A stretch of 64,000 nucleotides of DNA from MED-G105 sp038522945. Lineage in GTDB: Bacteria > Pseudomonadota > Alphaproteobacteria > Caulobacterales > Parvularculaceae. The stretch's first letter is position 1, and every line of letters begins with the position of its first letter. Where the stretch lies: the NCBI GenBank assembly GCA_038522945.1, contig JBCBJV010000003.1, positions 124,001 to 188,000 of the forward strand, in the 5' to 3' direction. The translations under genes were made by a program, and so were the position numbers. The notes beneath the pieces are model-generated. The model saw only the letters and a program-made list of their open reading frames with translations, searched no databases and was not told the origin of the DNA. Of this stretch, positions 52,027 to 61,098 are shown piece by piece.

Positions 52027-55000
52027 ATGAATCAGCCAAAAACCGCACTATCAAAAGAATGCCGACGCCAATATGAAAAACGTCGTGAGCTATTGCTGAC
52101 GTCGGCGCTTGCGCCCGTCTTGCTGCTCACAGCCAATCAGGCCTTTGCGCAAGACGACGAAGTCGAAGACCAAATCGTTGTTCAAGGCATTCGCGCCTCG
52201 CTTGCGAACGCGCTTGATGAAAAGCGCCAAGCGCCAAGCCTCGTTGAGGTCATCCTGGCGGAAGATATCGGTAAGCTGCCGGATCAAAACCTCGCCGAAG
52301 TTCTGGAAAACATCACTGGCGTTCAGATTACTCGCGAAGAAGGCGTGGGTACGGGTGTTCAAATCCGGGGTACAGGTAGTAACCGGCTCGAAATCAATGG
52401 CGTTTCATCGGTTGGCGCCGGTAATGGACGTACCGGTATCAACTTTGAAGACCTCAATCCATCCATCATCGCTGGCGTTGAAGTTATCAAGGCGCCGGAA
52501 GCAAAAACGATTGAAGGATCAGTTGGCGGTACGATTAACCTGAGAACGATCCGCCCGTTAGACTTGAACAAACCTCTTTTGAGCTTACGCGCCCAAGCCG
52601 AAGACAGCAGCCTCTCCACTGAGGGCCTTCAGCCAAGAATATCAGGCGCTGCAGGTAAAAAATGGGAAACATATGGCGGCGGCGAATTCGGTTTTGTGTT
52701 GAGCGGCAGTTATACCCAATCAAGCAACACGTCTTTCCGCCCACGTGTTGACCGCGATAATTTAACGACATGTACGGCTATCGACACGCCAAGCTCGTGC
52801 CCAGCCGGGGCCACACATTTTCTCGGGGTCCAGTTCCTGAACCAGGTTCAAAGGACAGAAGATTTTGAGACAATTAACCTGGCGGGCTCACTGGAGTATC
52901 GGCCTAGTTCTAATCTAAAGCTTTATGCGGATTATATTTATACAGATCAAACCCGCCGAAGAGCAGGTTCAAGAGCGCAGTTTTCTAACGTTAGTCGGCT
53001 GAATGGTGATGGGCAGCCAGGTGCTGGGGATCCTGCCACGAGAGATAGCAATATCAACTTCACAGCCTTTGACACTTTCGATTTAGGGCTCGACGCGACA
53101 GGCCAAGATCTTGGCAGTATTCAAGCCGTCACGGCAGGAACCTTTACGCCATTTCAAGGGACGGAGCCTTTTGATTCACGGGGTGCGCCATTCCTGCGTG
53201 CGTCCAGTGATAACAGTTCTCGTCTAACAGAGAGTGATGTTCTTATAGGTGGGGCAGAGTGGGAATCAGGCCGGCTAAGTGTAGCAGCCGAATACGCCAG
53301 AGTGTCATCGGAGACAATCAATCCACGCCTGGAAACAACGCTTAATTTTATTAATCCAAACTCGGCGACAACCACCAGGGATGAAAATGGCATCCCGATT
53401 ATTTTCGACTTCAGCGAAGGAAATTCCTTCGGCATCAATTTCGACGATCCATTTGCGCCAACAGTAGATCAATTGTTAGATGCAAATAACTATGTGTTTG
53501 ATGGTAGCCCTGGGTACAGCGAAAATATTCAGGAAAATGAGGAAAACGCATTTCGTCTGGACACCTCATACGATCTTACTGACGCGCGCATATCCTTTAT
53601 AAACTCTGTTGATGTTGGATATCGCTATAGTAATCGCACGACCCTTAGAGACAACAGGCAAGGGTCTACGAGCGGTTCCAGCTCACTCGCGAACAGTTTG
53701 AATGCCGGTGCTATTGCGCAACTCCTCACACCGATTCCTGACAACTTTGGAGACGGTACGAATAGCGATTTGTTCGTTCGGGATTTATTGCACGTAAACC
53801 CAAACATCGCTGAAGACCCGCAAACAACGATAGATGCGATCAATGCGGCGGCGGCGGCCCAGGGCCTATCGCCAATCTTCACCTCTGAGCTGGTGTCGCA
53901 GGATAGTGCTTTCTTTGATATTCAAGAAAAAACAAATGCCATTTACGGGCAGGTGAATTTTGAAAGTGGAAGGTTCCGCGGAAATGCGGGTCTGCGCTAT
54001 GTCAGGACGTCAATTGCGTCGACGGCCAATGTGATCGACGTTGGCGGCGCCGTCTTGACGACCGTTGATAGCAATTATGACCACTTCTTACCCCGTGTGA
54101 ACCTCTCCTTGGATGCAACAGATGACGTTGTTCTGCGCGCGTCCTATTCCAGAGAAATTAATCGCCCCGGCTTTGCCAACATATCATCTGCGCGAGAGTT
54201 CCCGAATGCTGGCGGCGTCAATAGTAACTCTGAAGCTGGCAATCCTGACTTGCGACCCGAAGAGATTGACGCTTTTGACGTTTCAGCGTCGTGGTATTTT
54301 GCGCCTGAAGCCGTCTTCAGTGTGGGTTATTTCCGCAAAGAACGTAGCGGGTTATTTGGAACGACTATTGATGAGCCAGGCGGACCGGGCGACCCGGGTG
54401 TGATCGCGCCAAATACGCGTGACACTATCGGTCCTGACTGCGAAGGCGGTGGTATTTTCTCTGCGGGCACGGAAGCCGGTATTTTTGGTAACGGCGAGAC
54501 AGGTGTCTGCGTCGGAAATCAATTCCCGTTTAATTCAGACGGCACAACCACTCAACAAGGTATCGAGGTCGCGTTCCAATATAACCTTGGCGCCTTTGAA
54601 GATAGACTGGGTTGGGCCTCTGGCTTTGGTGTCACCGCTAATTACACCCACCAATGGGAAAAGAACGATTCTGGTTTCACCGATATTGCAGGAAGCCGGG
54701 CTCAGGCGATCTTTGCGGCGCAAGGGTTTGATCCGAACGTAAATCCGGTACAGCGTGAAACCGCTACTCTCTTAAATCTTTCTAGAAACGCTTATAATGT
54801 GACAGGATATTACGAGAAATATGGTCTATCAGCCCGGATGCGTTATACATGGCGGAGTTCGTTTAGGACGGATGATCTGCCGGGTACCGGTAGGGTGTTT
54901 GATCCACTGGGTTTCAGAGGTGTCGTCGAGTCCAGAGGGCAGCTAAACGGCAGCATAAGCTATAACGTCACTGACCAATTCACCCTTAACGTAGAGGCGG

Positions 55001-55113
55001 TCAATCTGACGAAATCTAGTCAAGATGTATTTTGTGTAAATAACAACGCGTTGTTGTGCTACGAAGGTATCACCGATCGCAGAATTATCTTTGGCGCAAG
55101 TTTCAAATACTAA
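52027..55113 (+). CDS. large TonB-dependent receptor for alginate oligosaccharides (predicted)
   Basis: A 1028-aa outer-membrane receptor of the Caulobacter/sphingomonad carbohydrate type (TIGR01782-like). The signal peptide ends in QAFAQ. The TonB-box-like DQIVVQGIRASLANALDEKR and the plug motifs LPDQNLAEVLENITGVQITR and IEGSVGGTINLRT are characteristic, and the protein ends with aromatic FGASFKY. ATG 52027 has GAGGGG upstream; the frame is open back to 51958. Position at the head of an alginate-lyase locus, with shared operator half-sites, suggests that it imports alginate oligomers. The ligand is inferred from context. Confidence 0.9.
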   Translation: MNQPKTALSKECRRQYEKRRELLLTSALAPVLLLTANQAFAQDDEVEDQIVVQGIRASLANALDEKRQAPSLVEVILAEDIGKLPDQNLAEVLENITGVQITREEGVGTGVQIRGTGSNRLEINGVSSVGAGNGRTGINFEDLNPSIIAGVEVIKAPEAKTIEGSVGGTINLRTIRPLDLNKPLLSLRAQAEDSSLSTEGLQPRISGAAGKKWETYGGGEFGFVLSGSYTQSSNTSFRPRVDRDNLTTCTAIDTPSSCPAGATHFLGVQFLNQVQRTEDFETINLAGSLEYRPSSNLKLYADYIYTDQTRRRAGSRAQFSNVSRLNGDGQPGAGDPATRDSNINFTAFDTFDLGLDATGQDLGSIQAVTAGTFTPFQGTEPFDSRGAPFLRASSDNSSRLTESDVLIGGAEWESGRLSVAAEYARVSSETINPRLETTLNFINPNSATTTRDENGIPIIFDFSEGNSFGINFDDPFAPTVDQLLDANNYVFDGSPGYSENIQENEENAFRLDTSYDLTDARISFINSVDVGYRYSNRTTLRDNRQGSTSGSSSLANSLNAGAIAQLLTPIPDNFGDGTNSDLFVRDLLHVNPNIAEDPQTTIDAINAAAAAQGLSPIFTSELVSQDSAFFDIQEKTNAIYGQVNFESGRFRGNAGLRYVRTSIASTANVIDVGGAVLTTVDSNYDHFLPRVNLSLDATDDVVLRASYSREINRPGFANISSAREFPNAGGVNSNSEAGNPDLRPEEIDAFDVSASWYFAPEAVFSVGYFRKERSGLFGTTIDEPGGPGDPGVIAPNTRDTIGPDCEGGGIFSAGTEAGIFGNGETGVCVGNQFPFNSDGTTTQQGIEVAFQYNLGAFEDRLGWASGFGVTANYTHQWEKNDSGFTDIAGSRAQAIFAAQGFDPNVNPVQRETATLLNLSRNAYNVTGYYEKYGLSARMRYTWRSSFRTDDLPGTGRVFDPLGFRGVVESRGQLNGSISYNVTDQFTLNVEAVNLTKSSQDVFCVNNNALLCYEGITDRRIIFGASFKY

Positions 55114-55127
55114 GCAAAAAGTCGTTA

Positions 55128-55151
55128 GATCGGTGGTGTGAGTCACCGATC
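55128..55151 (+). repeat. hairpin after the receptor gene
   Basis: GATCGGTG and CACCGATC pair perfectly around an 8-nt loop. There is no T tract, so it may stabilise the transcript's 3' end or act with the terminator 60 bp further on. Confidence 0.5.
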
Positions 55152-55210
55152 GACGCGCAACTAGATTGGTCGGTCCTCTTGCTCTAAGGACTGGGATTGA
55201 CCCCTAACGC

Positions 55211-55257
55211 GGCCCGTTGACTTCATTCCTCCCGAATGTCAGCGGGTCGTTTTTTTC
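55211..55257 (+). terminator. intrinsic terminator of the receptor gene
   Basis: CCCGTTGAC (55213-55221) pairs with GTCAGCGGG (55238-55246) with one G-U pair, followed closely by a run of seven T residues. It ends the receptor transcript 100-140 nt after its stop. Confidence 0.8.
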
Positions 55258-55295
55258 CTTTCGGTGTTGCGCCTGTTCATTCAAATTCAACTAGA

Positions 55296-55304
55296 AATTG
55301 GTAT
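55296..55304. promoter_or_regulatory. TTGGTAT half-site before the GntR regulator
   Basis: AATTGGTAT is the exact reverse complement of the ATACCAATT at 51911-51919. It lies 63 bp before the GntR start, which would allow autoregulation. Confidence 0.45.
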
Positions 55305-55366
55305 GCAGAATTGATATAACCTATGAAAGTTTGCGGCGCTCGCCGCGAGGATAGGCAATTGCGATC

Positions 55367-56113
55367 ATGTCTGAAAAGCGACTTTATCATTCTGTAGCGG
55401 AGCGTATCAAAGAGCTGGTGCAACAAGGGGCTTATCCGCCAGGGAGCCGTTTGCCGGGCGAGCGGGATTTGGCGGAAGATCTTGGCGTCAGCCGCGTTAC
55501 TGTTCGTGAAGCGCAGATTGCGCTGGAAGCGGTCGGCATGTTGGATATTCGGGTCGGCTCAGGCGTTTATGTCTTGCGGAAGTCTAGCAATGACTCGCAA
55601 GCGATGCCGGATGTAGGCGCTTTCGAGCTGACAGAAGCGCGCTCGGCCATTGAGTCCGAGACAGCTGCGCTCGCAGCAGCGACAATAACAGATGATGAGC
55701 TCGATCAACTCGACAAGATCGTCGATCGCATGGGCGAAGAGACGGAGGGGCCGCTGGAATCCGATGCGGATTGCGAATTCCATCTGACAATCGCCCGCGC
55801 TACTAAAAACAACGCCATGGTTGAGACTGTGGAGCGGTTATGGCGCATCCGGACGGAAAAGCCTGAAGTCAAACAGGCCTATGATTCGATTTGCGGGATG
55901 CATCCGGAAAAACGTCTCAAAGAGCATAAGGATATTGCGACGGCTTTGCGAAAGCGTGATCCAGAGCGGGCGCGCAAGGCGATGCGCACGCATTTTAAAT
56001 GCATCATTGAAGCGATGCTCGATGCGGCGGAACAGCAAGCGATTGACGAAGCACGTCGGCGAACCGTCGAAAGCCGGGAGCGCTTCCTCAATGGGACGCC
56101 CGCACTTTCTTGA
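55367..56113 (+). CDS. GntR-family (FadR subfamily) transcriptional regulator
   Basis: A 248-aa regulator. The N-terminal winged helix contains GSRLPGERDLAEDLGVSRVTVREA and the wing GSGVYVL. The C-terminal FCD domain (about residues 85-230) has EARSAIESETAALAA, a metal-binding pattern D-x3-H in DADCEFHLTIARAT, and a late His in HKDIATALRKRD. FCD proteins of the UxuR/ExuR kind sense uronates or their keto-acids. It lies between the alginate receptor and lyase operons and is the natural candidate for their control. TTGGTAT half-sites stand before all three units. ATG 55367 has GAGGA upstream. Confidence 0.9.
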   Translation: MSEKRLYHSVAERIKELVQQGAYPPGSRLPGERDLAEDLGVSRVTVREAQIALEAVGMLDIRVGSGVYVLRKSSNDSQAMPDVGAFELTEARSAIESETAALAAATITDDELDQLDKIVDRMGEETEGPLESDADCEFHLTIARATKNNAMVETVERLWRIRTEKPEVKQAYDSICGMHPEKRLKEHKDIATALRKRDPERARKAMRTHFKCIIEAMLDAAEQQAIDEARRRTVESRERFLNGTPALS

Positions 56114-56120
56114 TGGGTGC

Positions 56121-56175
56121 ATACCAAATAATTTTACCATTTTTTCAAATTGGACTGTGATTTTGATTGTCCAAT
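56121..56175. promoter_or_regulatory. operator region of the lyase operon
   Basis: ATACCAA at 56121-56127 repeats the half-site found before the receptor and the regulator. A second perfect dyad, ATTGGAC (56149-56155) with GTCCAAT (56169-56175), shares the TTGG core. Both lie 70-120 bp before the PL6 start. Confidence 0.45.
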
Positions 56176-56243
56176 ATTTGATTTTCCCTTAAGGTTCTGT
56201 GATCGGCCACTTTGGCTGGGGCCAGGATTAGGAGGGAAAAAAG

Positions 56244-58517
56244 ATGAGCGGCAGATTCGCATTTTCGCGCGCGCGGTTGGCAGCGCCGGTTGCTGTCGCG
56301 GTTTTCGCCGGCGCCTTCTCCGTGATGAGCCCGGCATTGGCCGAAGACTATCTTGTCAAAAACCAGGACGCCTATTGGGAGGCGCTCAATCAGCTGGAGC
56401 CAGGCGACAAAGTCGTCCTAGCGGATGGCGTTTGGCGCGATTTCGAAATCGTTTTTCGAGGGCAGGGCAGTGAAGGCGCGCCGATTTCGTTGACCGCACA
56501 AACGCCCGGAAAAGTAATCATCAGCGGGCAGTCTAATTTGCGGCTCGGCGGTGAGTTCCTTCAAGTTTCAGGGCTTGTTTTTAAAGACGGCTATACGCCG
56601 ACAAGCGAAGTGATCTCTTTCCGCATCGACAAAGGCGCTTTAGCCAACAACTCTCGCATTACTGAGATCGTGATTGACAATTTTAATCAGCCGGAGCGTC
56701 AAGAAGTCGATTTCTGGGTGATGATGTATGGCAAGAACAATCGGTTCGATCATAATCATATTGTCGGCAAGCGTAATAAAGGCGTGACGATGGCGGTTCG
56801 GTTAAACACTGAAGAAAGCCAGGAAAACCATCACCGCATCGACCATAATTATTTTGGCCCGCGTCAGATTTTGGGGTCGAATGGCGGCGAGACTTTGCGA
56901 ATTGGAACAAGCCATCATTCGCTGGCCGACGCCTTCACGGTCGTCGAAAGCAATTATTTCGACCGTGCAGATGGCGAGCTTGAAATCATTTCAAATAAGT
57001 CCGGGAAAAACATCTTTCGGAACAATACATTTTTTAAGTCGCGCGGCACCCTGACCATGCGCCATGGCAATAACAACCTTGTTGAGGGCAATGTTTTCTT
57101 TGGCGAGGGCGCAGACCACACTGGCGGCATCCGCGTTATCAACGCCGGGCAAACGATCCGCAACAACTATATGGAAGGCTTAAAGGGCACGCGCTTTGGC
57201 GGCGCCTTGGTGGTGATGAACGGCGTGCCGAATTCGCCCATCAATCGGTATCATCAAGTCAAAGATGCAAAGATCGTCAACAACAGCCTGATCAATAGCG
57301 ATAACGTTCAACTGGCGGCGGGTAGCGATGCGGAGCGCAGCGCCGTTCCTGTCGATAGTGAATTCACGGGCAATCTTGTACTTCACGATAAAGCTGAGAC
57401 TGTCTTCACTGTCTATGATGATGTTTCCGGCATTGAGTTTTCTGAAAATATCCTCGGCGCAATGGACCCGCCGGCATTCGCTGAAGGGTTTCGTCGCGAG
57501 CTGATCTCGTTAGAGCGCGCTGAAAACGGGTTGTTGTATCCGGCGGGTGACGCGCAAGCTGGTGCGCCGCGCGACTTGAGCGTTACCAAGAAAGATGACA
57601 CGGGCGTTTCCTGGTATCCGAAATCGGAGCCGATCGTTGCGTTTGATTCGGGTAAAAAAATCAATGTGTCGCCGACGCCAAACGCACTCTTCGCGGCAGT
57701 TAGCGCGGCAAAGGCGGGTGATACGCTTGTTTTAAAGCCTGGCGATTATGTGGTCAGTAAATTTCTCAAAATTGACAAGCCGCTCACGATTAGGGGCCGC
57801 GGCAAAGTCAATATTACATTCGAACGCTCGGCGCTATTTGAGATCCTTGATGGAGGAAGTCTCCGGCTATCGAATGTGCGAATTTCCGGCAAAGACGCGC
57901 CTGACAATGCGGGCAACGCCGTCATCCGAACCAGCCCCTATGCGATGCTGATAAACTATCGGCTGGAAATCACTGACGTGCGTTTCAGCGGTTTGGATGT
58001 AAACCACTCATTCAATGTCATCTCGGCAGCTAAAGGCACATTTGCCGATCATATCCTTATCAGCGACTCAAATTTCGACGACGTTACCGGCGCGATTTTG
58101 AAGCTCGATAAAGAAAGCGATGATTACGGCATCTACAATGCGGAATATCTGACAATTTCAAACTCGACTTTTGAAAACGTCCAAGGCGCATTGGTCGATT
58201 TTTATCGCGGCGGAACCGACGAAAGCACCTTCGGACCGCATTTTGAGCTCACCGGTTCGACGCTGACAAATGTCGGTCATGGCAAACGCAACAAATCGAA
58301 AGCGTCCATTCATCTTCATGGCGTTCAAGTGACGAATATTTCCGGCAATAGCTTTAAGGGCAGCGAGCCATTCCTCATCAATCATACGGTGGGCGAGCCT
58401 AAGACAGCGGTTACGGACAATACGTTCATCGATACGCCGCTGCCAAAAAACTACGAACTCAACAGCGGGCTCGAACCAACCGCCGTGATTGAGAATAACA
58501 AGGTCAAGCACTGGTGA
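56244..58517 (+). CDS. polysaccharide lyase family 6 alginate lyase, two-domain
   Basis: A 757-aa exported lyase. The signal peptide ends MSPALAED. Residues 40-430 form a parallel beta-helix of the chondroitinase-B/PL6 family, with ISLTAQTPGKVIISGQSNLR, HHRIDHNYFGPRQILGSNGG and GETLRIGTSHHS containing the catalytic Lys/Arg region and calcium-binding acids. A second, more diverged beta-helix (from about residue 475, NALFAAVSAAKAGDTLVLKPG) gives the length seen in two-domain PL6 enzymes such as AlyGC. It cleaves mannuronate- or guluronate-linked alginate by beta-elimination. ATG 56244 has AGGAGGGAAAAA upstream. First gene of the operon; the next start overlaps its stop. Confidence 0.92.
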   Translation: MSGRFAFSRARLAAPVAVAVFAGAFSVMSPALAEDYLVKNQDAYWEALNQLEPGDKVVLADGVWRDFEIVFRGQGSEGAPISLTAQTPGKVIISGQSNLRLGGEFLQVSGLVFKDGYTPTSEVISFRIDKGALANNSRITEIVIDNFNQPERQEVDFWVMMYGKNNRFDHNHIVGKRNKGVTMAVRLNTEESQENHHRIDHNYFGPRQILGSNGGETLRIGTSHHSLADAFTVVESNYFDRADGELEIISNKSGKNIFRNNTFFKSRGTLTMRHGNNNLVEGNVFFGEGADHTGGIRVINAGQTIRNNYMEGLKGTRFGGALVVMNGVPNSPINRYHQVKDAKIVNNSLINSDNVQLAAGSDAERSAVPVDSEFTGNLVLHDKAETVFTVYDDVSGIEFSENILGAMDPPAFAEGFRRELISLERAENGLLYPAGDAQAGAPRDLSVTKKDDTGVSWYPKSEPIVAFDSGKKINVSPTPNALFAAVSAAKAGDTLVLKPGDYVVSKFLKIDKPLTIRGRGKVNITFERSALFEILDGGSLRLSNVRISGKDAPDNAGNAVIRTSPYAMLINYRLEITDVRFSGLDVNHSFNVISAAKGTFADHILISDSNFDDVTGAILKLDKESDDYGIYNAEYLTISNSTFENVQGALVDFYRGGTDESTFGPHFELTGSTLTNVGHGKRNKSKASIHLHGVQVTNISGNSFKGSEPFLINHTVGEPKTAVTDNTFIDTPLPKNYELNSGLEPTAVIENNKVKHW

Positions 58518-60703
58518 ACCGCGCCTCGTCAATAGTACTTTGCGGAGTGGTCGCCCTCGCGGCGTCATGTCAGCGCAGTGAGACATCACTGCCCGGAGAC
58601 CTTGCTTACGCACATGTAGAAGCGGGGCCGTCAATAAAGTTTGCCGATACCTTGAACGCACTAGCGGCGAAACTCGATGCTCAAATGAGCGAAGCGATCG
58701 TCGTGCCGCAGCCAAAAGACGTCGGCGGCGGCTACACCCACGAACAGCATAAGAAAAACGCCAAGACCATTTACGAGGCGGGCAAGCTTTATGAGTTTAC
58801 CGGCGATGCGCGATATGCCCAGCATGCGGAAAAATTGCTGCTTGCCTATGCGGATTTATACCCAACTCTCGGATTGCACCCTAAACCTAAAGAGCAATCA
58901 CCCGGGCGGCTCTTCTGGCAAAATCTAAACGAGAGCTGGTGGCTTGTTTACGCCATTCAAGGATATGCGTGCGTCAAAGACGCACTTTCTCCGGATGTGC
59001 GCGAAAAAATCGAAATAGATCTCTTGCGCGAACTAACGGCGTTTCTTTCGGAAGGCTCGCCTGAAACGTTCAACAAAATCCACAATCATGGGACGTGGGC
59101 CACGGCGGCAGTGGGGATGACGGGCTATGTGCTCGGCGACGATGATCTCGTTGAAAAATCGTTGTTAGGGCTCGACAAGTCCGGCGATTATGGCTTCCTG
59201 AAGCAACTGGATAAATTGTTTTCACCGGACGGATACTACAACGAAGGGCCGTATTACCAACGCTATGCTTTGATGCCCTTCGTCTTGTTCGGGCGGGCCA
59301 TTGAGAAAAATGATCCCGACCGGAAAATTTTTGAGTACCGCGACGGTATTCTCAAAAAAGCGATCTATGCCACGATCCAGCAAAATTACGGCGCGCTCTT
59401 CTTTCCGATCAATGATGCGATCAAAGACAAAGATATCGCAACGGCGGAATTACAATATGGCGTCGCCATCGCCTATGATCTGACCGGCGATCCTGGTTTG
59501 CTTTCGATCGCCGAAGCGCAGGGGCAAATCGTTCCAACGGAAGGCGGCAAGAAAATCGCCGACGCATTGGCGCGCGGCGATGCGAAGCCATTTCAGTATG
59601 CGTCGATGCGTTTGCGCGATGGCGCGGATGGAACTCAGGGCGCTCTTGATATTCTTCGCGCATCGACTGATCCCGATGATTTAGCGGTCGTCGTCAAGAA
59701 CACGTCTCAAGGTCTCGGTCATGGTCATTTCGATAAACTGGGGCTGCTGGTCTTTGATGCCGGTCACGAGATTATTCGCGACTACGGCGCCGCGCGGTTT
59801 CTAAACGTTGAGGCAAAATTTGGCGGCCATTATCTTCCAGAGAACAACAGTTTCGCCAAGCAGACGATTGCACACAATGCATTGGTTGTTGATGAGACCA
59901 GCCATTTTGGCGGCGACACCGAGATTGGCAACCAATTCGCGCCAGACGTCTTCGCATTTTTTGTTTCCGATAATCTGAAGGTCACTTCGGCGGCGATCGA
60001 CACTGCCTATGAAGGCGTTGGATTGGGCCGCACCATCGCAATGGTAAAAGACGCTGCTTTTGAACATCCGATTGTTATCGATGTCGTCACCGCGTCTTCG
60101 AATGGCGATCATCAATATGATCTGCCGTTCTATTACAATGGCCAGCTCACCGAGACGAATTTTGAGGTATCAGCTGACCCGCTAACCCGAGCGCCGCTTG
60201 GGTCTGATCAGGGGTATCAGCATCTATGGCGTGTCGGCGAAAGTGAGATCATCGAGGGCGAGGCGCAGATTACCTGGTTGCTGGACAGACGGTTTTATTC
60301 AGTGACGTCATCGGTTCCGACCAATACCAAAGTCGTTATGGCCGAGATCGGCGCCAACGATCCCAACTTTAACTTACGGCGAGAGCCTGCCTTTGTTTTT
60401 AGAGCGCGGGCGCAGGGCAATATGTCATTTGCCTCCGTCATCGAGCCCCATGGGGAATACAACCCGACGGTCGAATACACGGTGGGTAGTCACTCTAACG
60501 TTGAGTCCATTGCGTATTTCCAAGGTAACGCCGCTAAATTTGTTCGCGTCAAAACAAAAGACGGTCAGCAGATTGGCCTTGGTATCGCCGGCGGCAGCGA
60601 CGCAGACGCCGTCCATTCTGTCATCATTGACGATGAAAAAGTCAGTTGGACCGGACCCTACCAGCTTTTCCATTCTCAAACACACATCAATGGAGGGAGG
60701 TAG
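58514..60703 (+). CDS. polysaccharide lyase family 17 oligoalginate lyase, lipoprotein
   Basis: A 729-aa exo-acting alginate lyase. The lipobox ALAASC anchors it to the membrane. The N-terminal alginate-lyase helical domain (about residues 40-360) has NHGTWATAAVGM, with the Asn-His pair, and GYYNEGPYYQRYAL, with the catalytic Tyr. The C-terminal heparinase II/III-like beta-sandwich (about residues 390-690) begins at GHGHFDKLGLLVFDAG. PL17 enzymes release unsaturated monomers, which open to DEHU. GTG 58514 overlaps the PL6 stop by 4 bp. Works downstream of PL6 in the periplasm. Confidence 0.93.
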   Translation: MNRASSIVLCGVVALAASCQRSETSLPGDLAYAHVEAGPSIKFADTLNALAAKLDAQMSEAIVVPQPKDVGGGYTHEQHKKNAKTIYEAGKLYEFTGDARYAQHAEKLLLAYADLYPTLGLHPKPKEQSPGRLFWQNLNESWWLVYAIQGYACVKDALSPDVREKIEIDLLRELTAFLSEGSPETFNKIHNHGTWATAAVGMTGYVLGDDDLVEKSLLGLDKSGDYGFLKQLDKLFSPDGYYNEGPYYQRYALMPFVLFGRAIEKNDPDRKIFEYRDGILKKAIYATIQQNYGALFFPINDAIKDKDIATAELQYGVAIAYDLTGDPGLLSIAEAQGQIVPTEGGKKIADALARGDAKPFQYASMRLRDGADGTQGALDILRASTDPDDLAVVVKNTSQGLGHGHFDKLGLLVFDAGHEIIRDYGAARFLNVEAKFGGHYLPENNSFAKQTIAHNALVVDETSHFGGDTEIGNQFAPDVFAFFVSDNLKVTSAAIDTAYEGVGLGRTIAMVKDAAFEHPIVIDVVTASSNGDHQYDLPFYYNGQLTETNFEVSADPLTRAPLGSDQGYQHLWRVGESEIIEGEAQITWLLDRRFYSVTSSVPTNTKVVMAEIGANDPNFNLRREPAFVFRARAQGNMSFASVIEPHGEYNPTVEYTVGSHSNVESIAYFQGNAAKFVRVKTKDGQQIGLGIAGGSDADAVHSVIIDDEKVSWTGPYQLFHSQTHINGGR

Positions 60704-60705
60704 CT

Positions 60706-61098
60706 TTGCAGAACGTGAAAACAATGAAAGCGAAGCAAGAGGCCTTACCGCAGAGCCCCGCTTTCGCGTTCGGAGCGCAAACGCCAATTGAGGCGATCGA
60801 GCCCGGCATCAAGCGACAGGTTCTGGGCTATAATGATCAAATCATGGCGGCGCGCGTTTGGTTTGAGCAAGGCGCGGTTGGTCAGCTCCATAAACACCCA
60901 CACAGCCAGGTCTCTTATGTCGAGTCAGGACAATTTGATGTGACTGTTGGTGAAGAAACCAAAACGCTCATCGCTGGCGACAGCTTCTTTATCGCGCCAG
61001 AAACACTCCATGGCGCCGTATGCAAAGAGGCCGGTGTTCTCATTGATATGTTCGCGCCGATGCGTGACGATTTCCTCCCGAAAGGCGGTCAATCATGA
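60706..61098 (+). CDS. cupin domain protein of the alginate locus
   Basis: A 131-aa single-domain cupin. Motif 1 is QLHKHPHSQVSYVESGQFDV and motif 2 GDSFFIAPETLHGAV, giving a metal site of three His and one Glu-like residue. Proteins of this kind (KdgF) catalyse the spontaneous-looking linearisation of unsaturated uronates to 5-keto-4-deoxyuronate, a role that fits here well. TTG 60706 is chosen because GGAGGGAGG (60692-60700) is 5-6 nt upstream; GTG 60715 and ATG 60724 are alternatives. The stop overlaps the next start. Confidence 0.85.
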   Translation: MQNVKTMKAKQEALPQSPAFAFGAQTPIEAIEPGIKRQVLGYNDQIMAARVWFEQGAVGQLHKHPHSQVSYVESGQFDVTVGEETKTLIAGDSFFIAPETLHGAVCKEAGVLIDMFAPMRDDFLPKGGQS

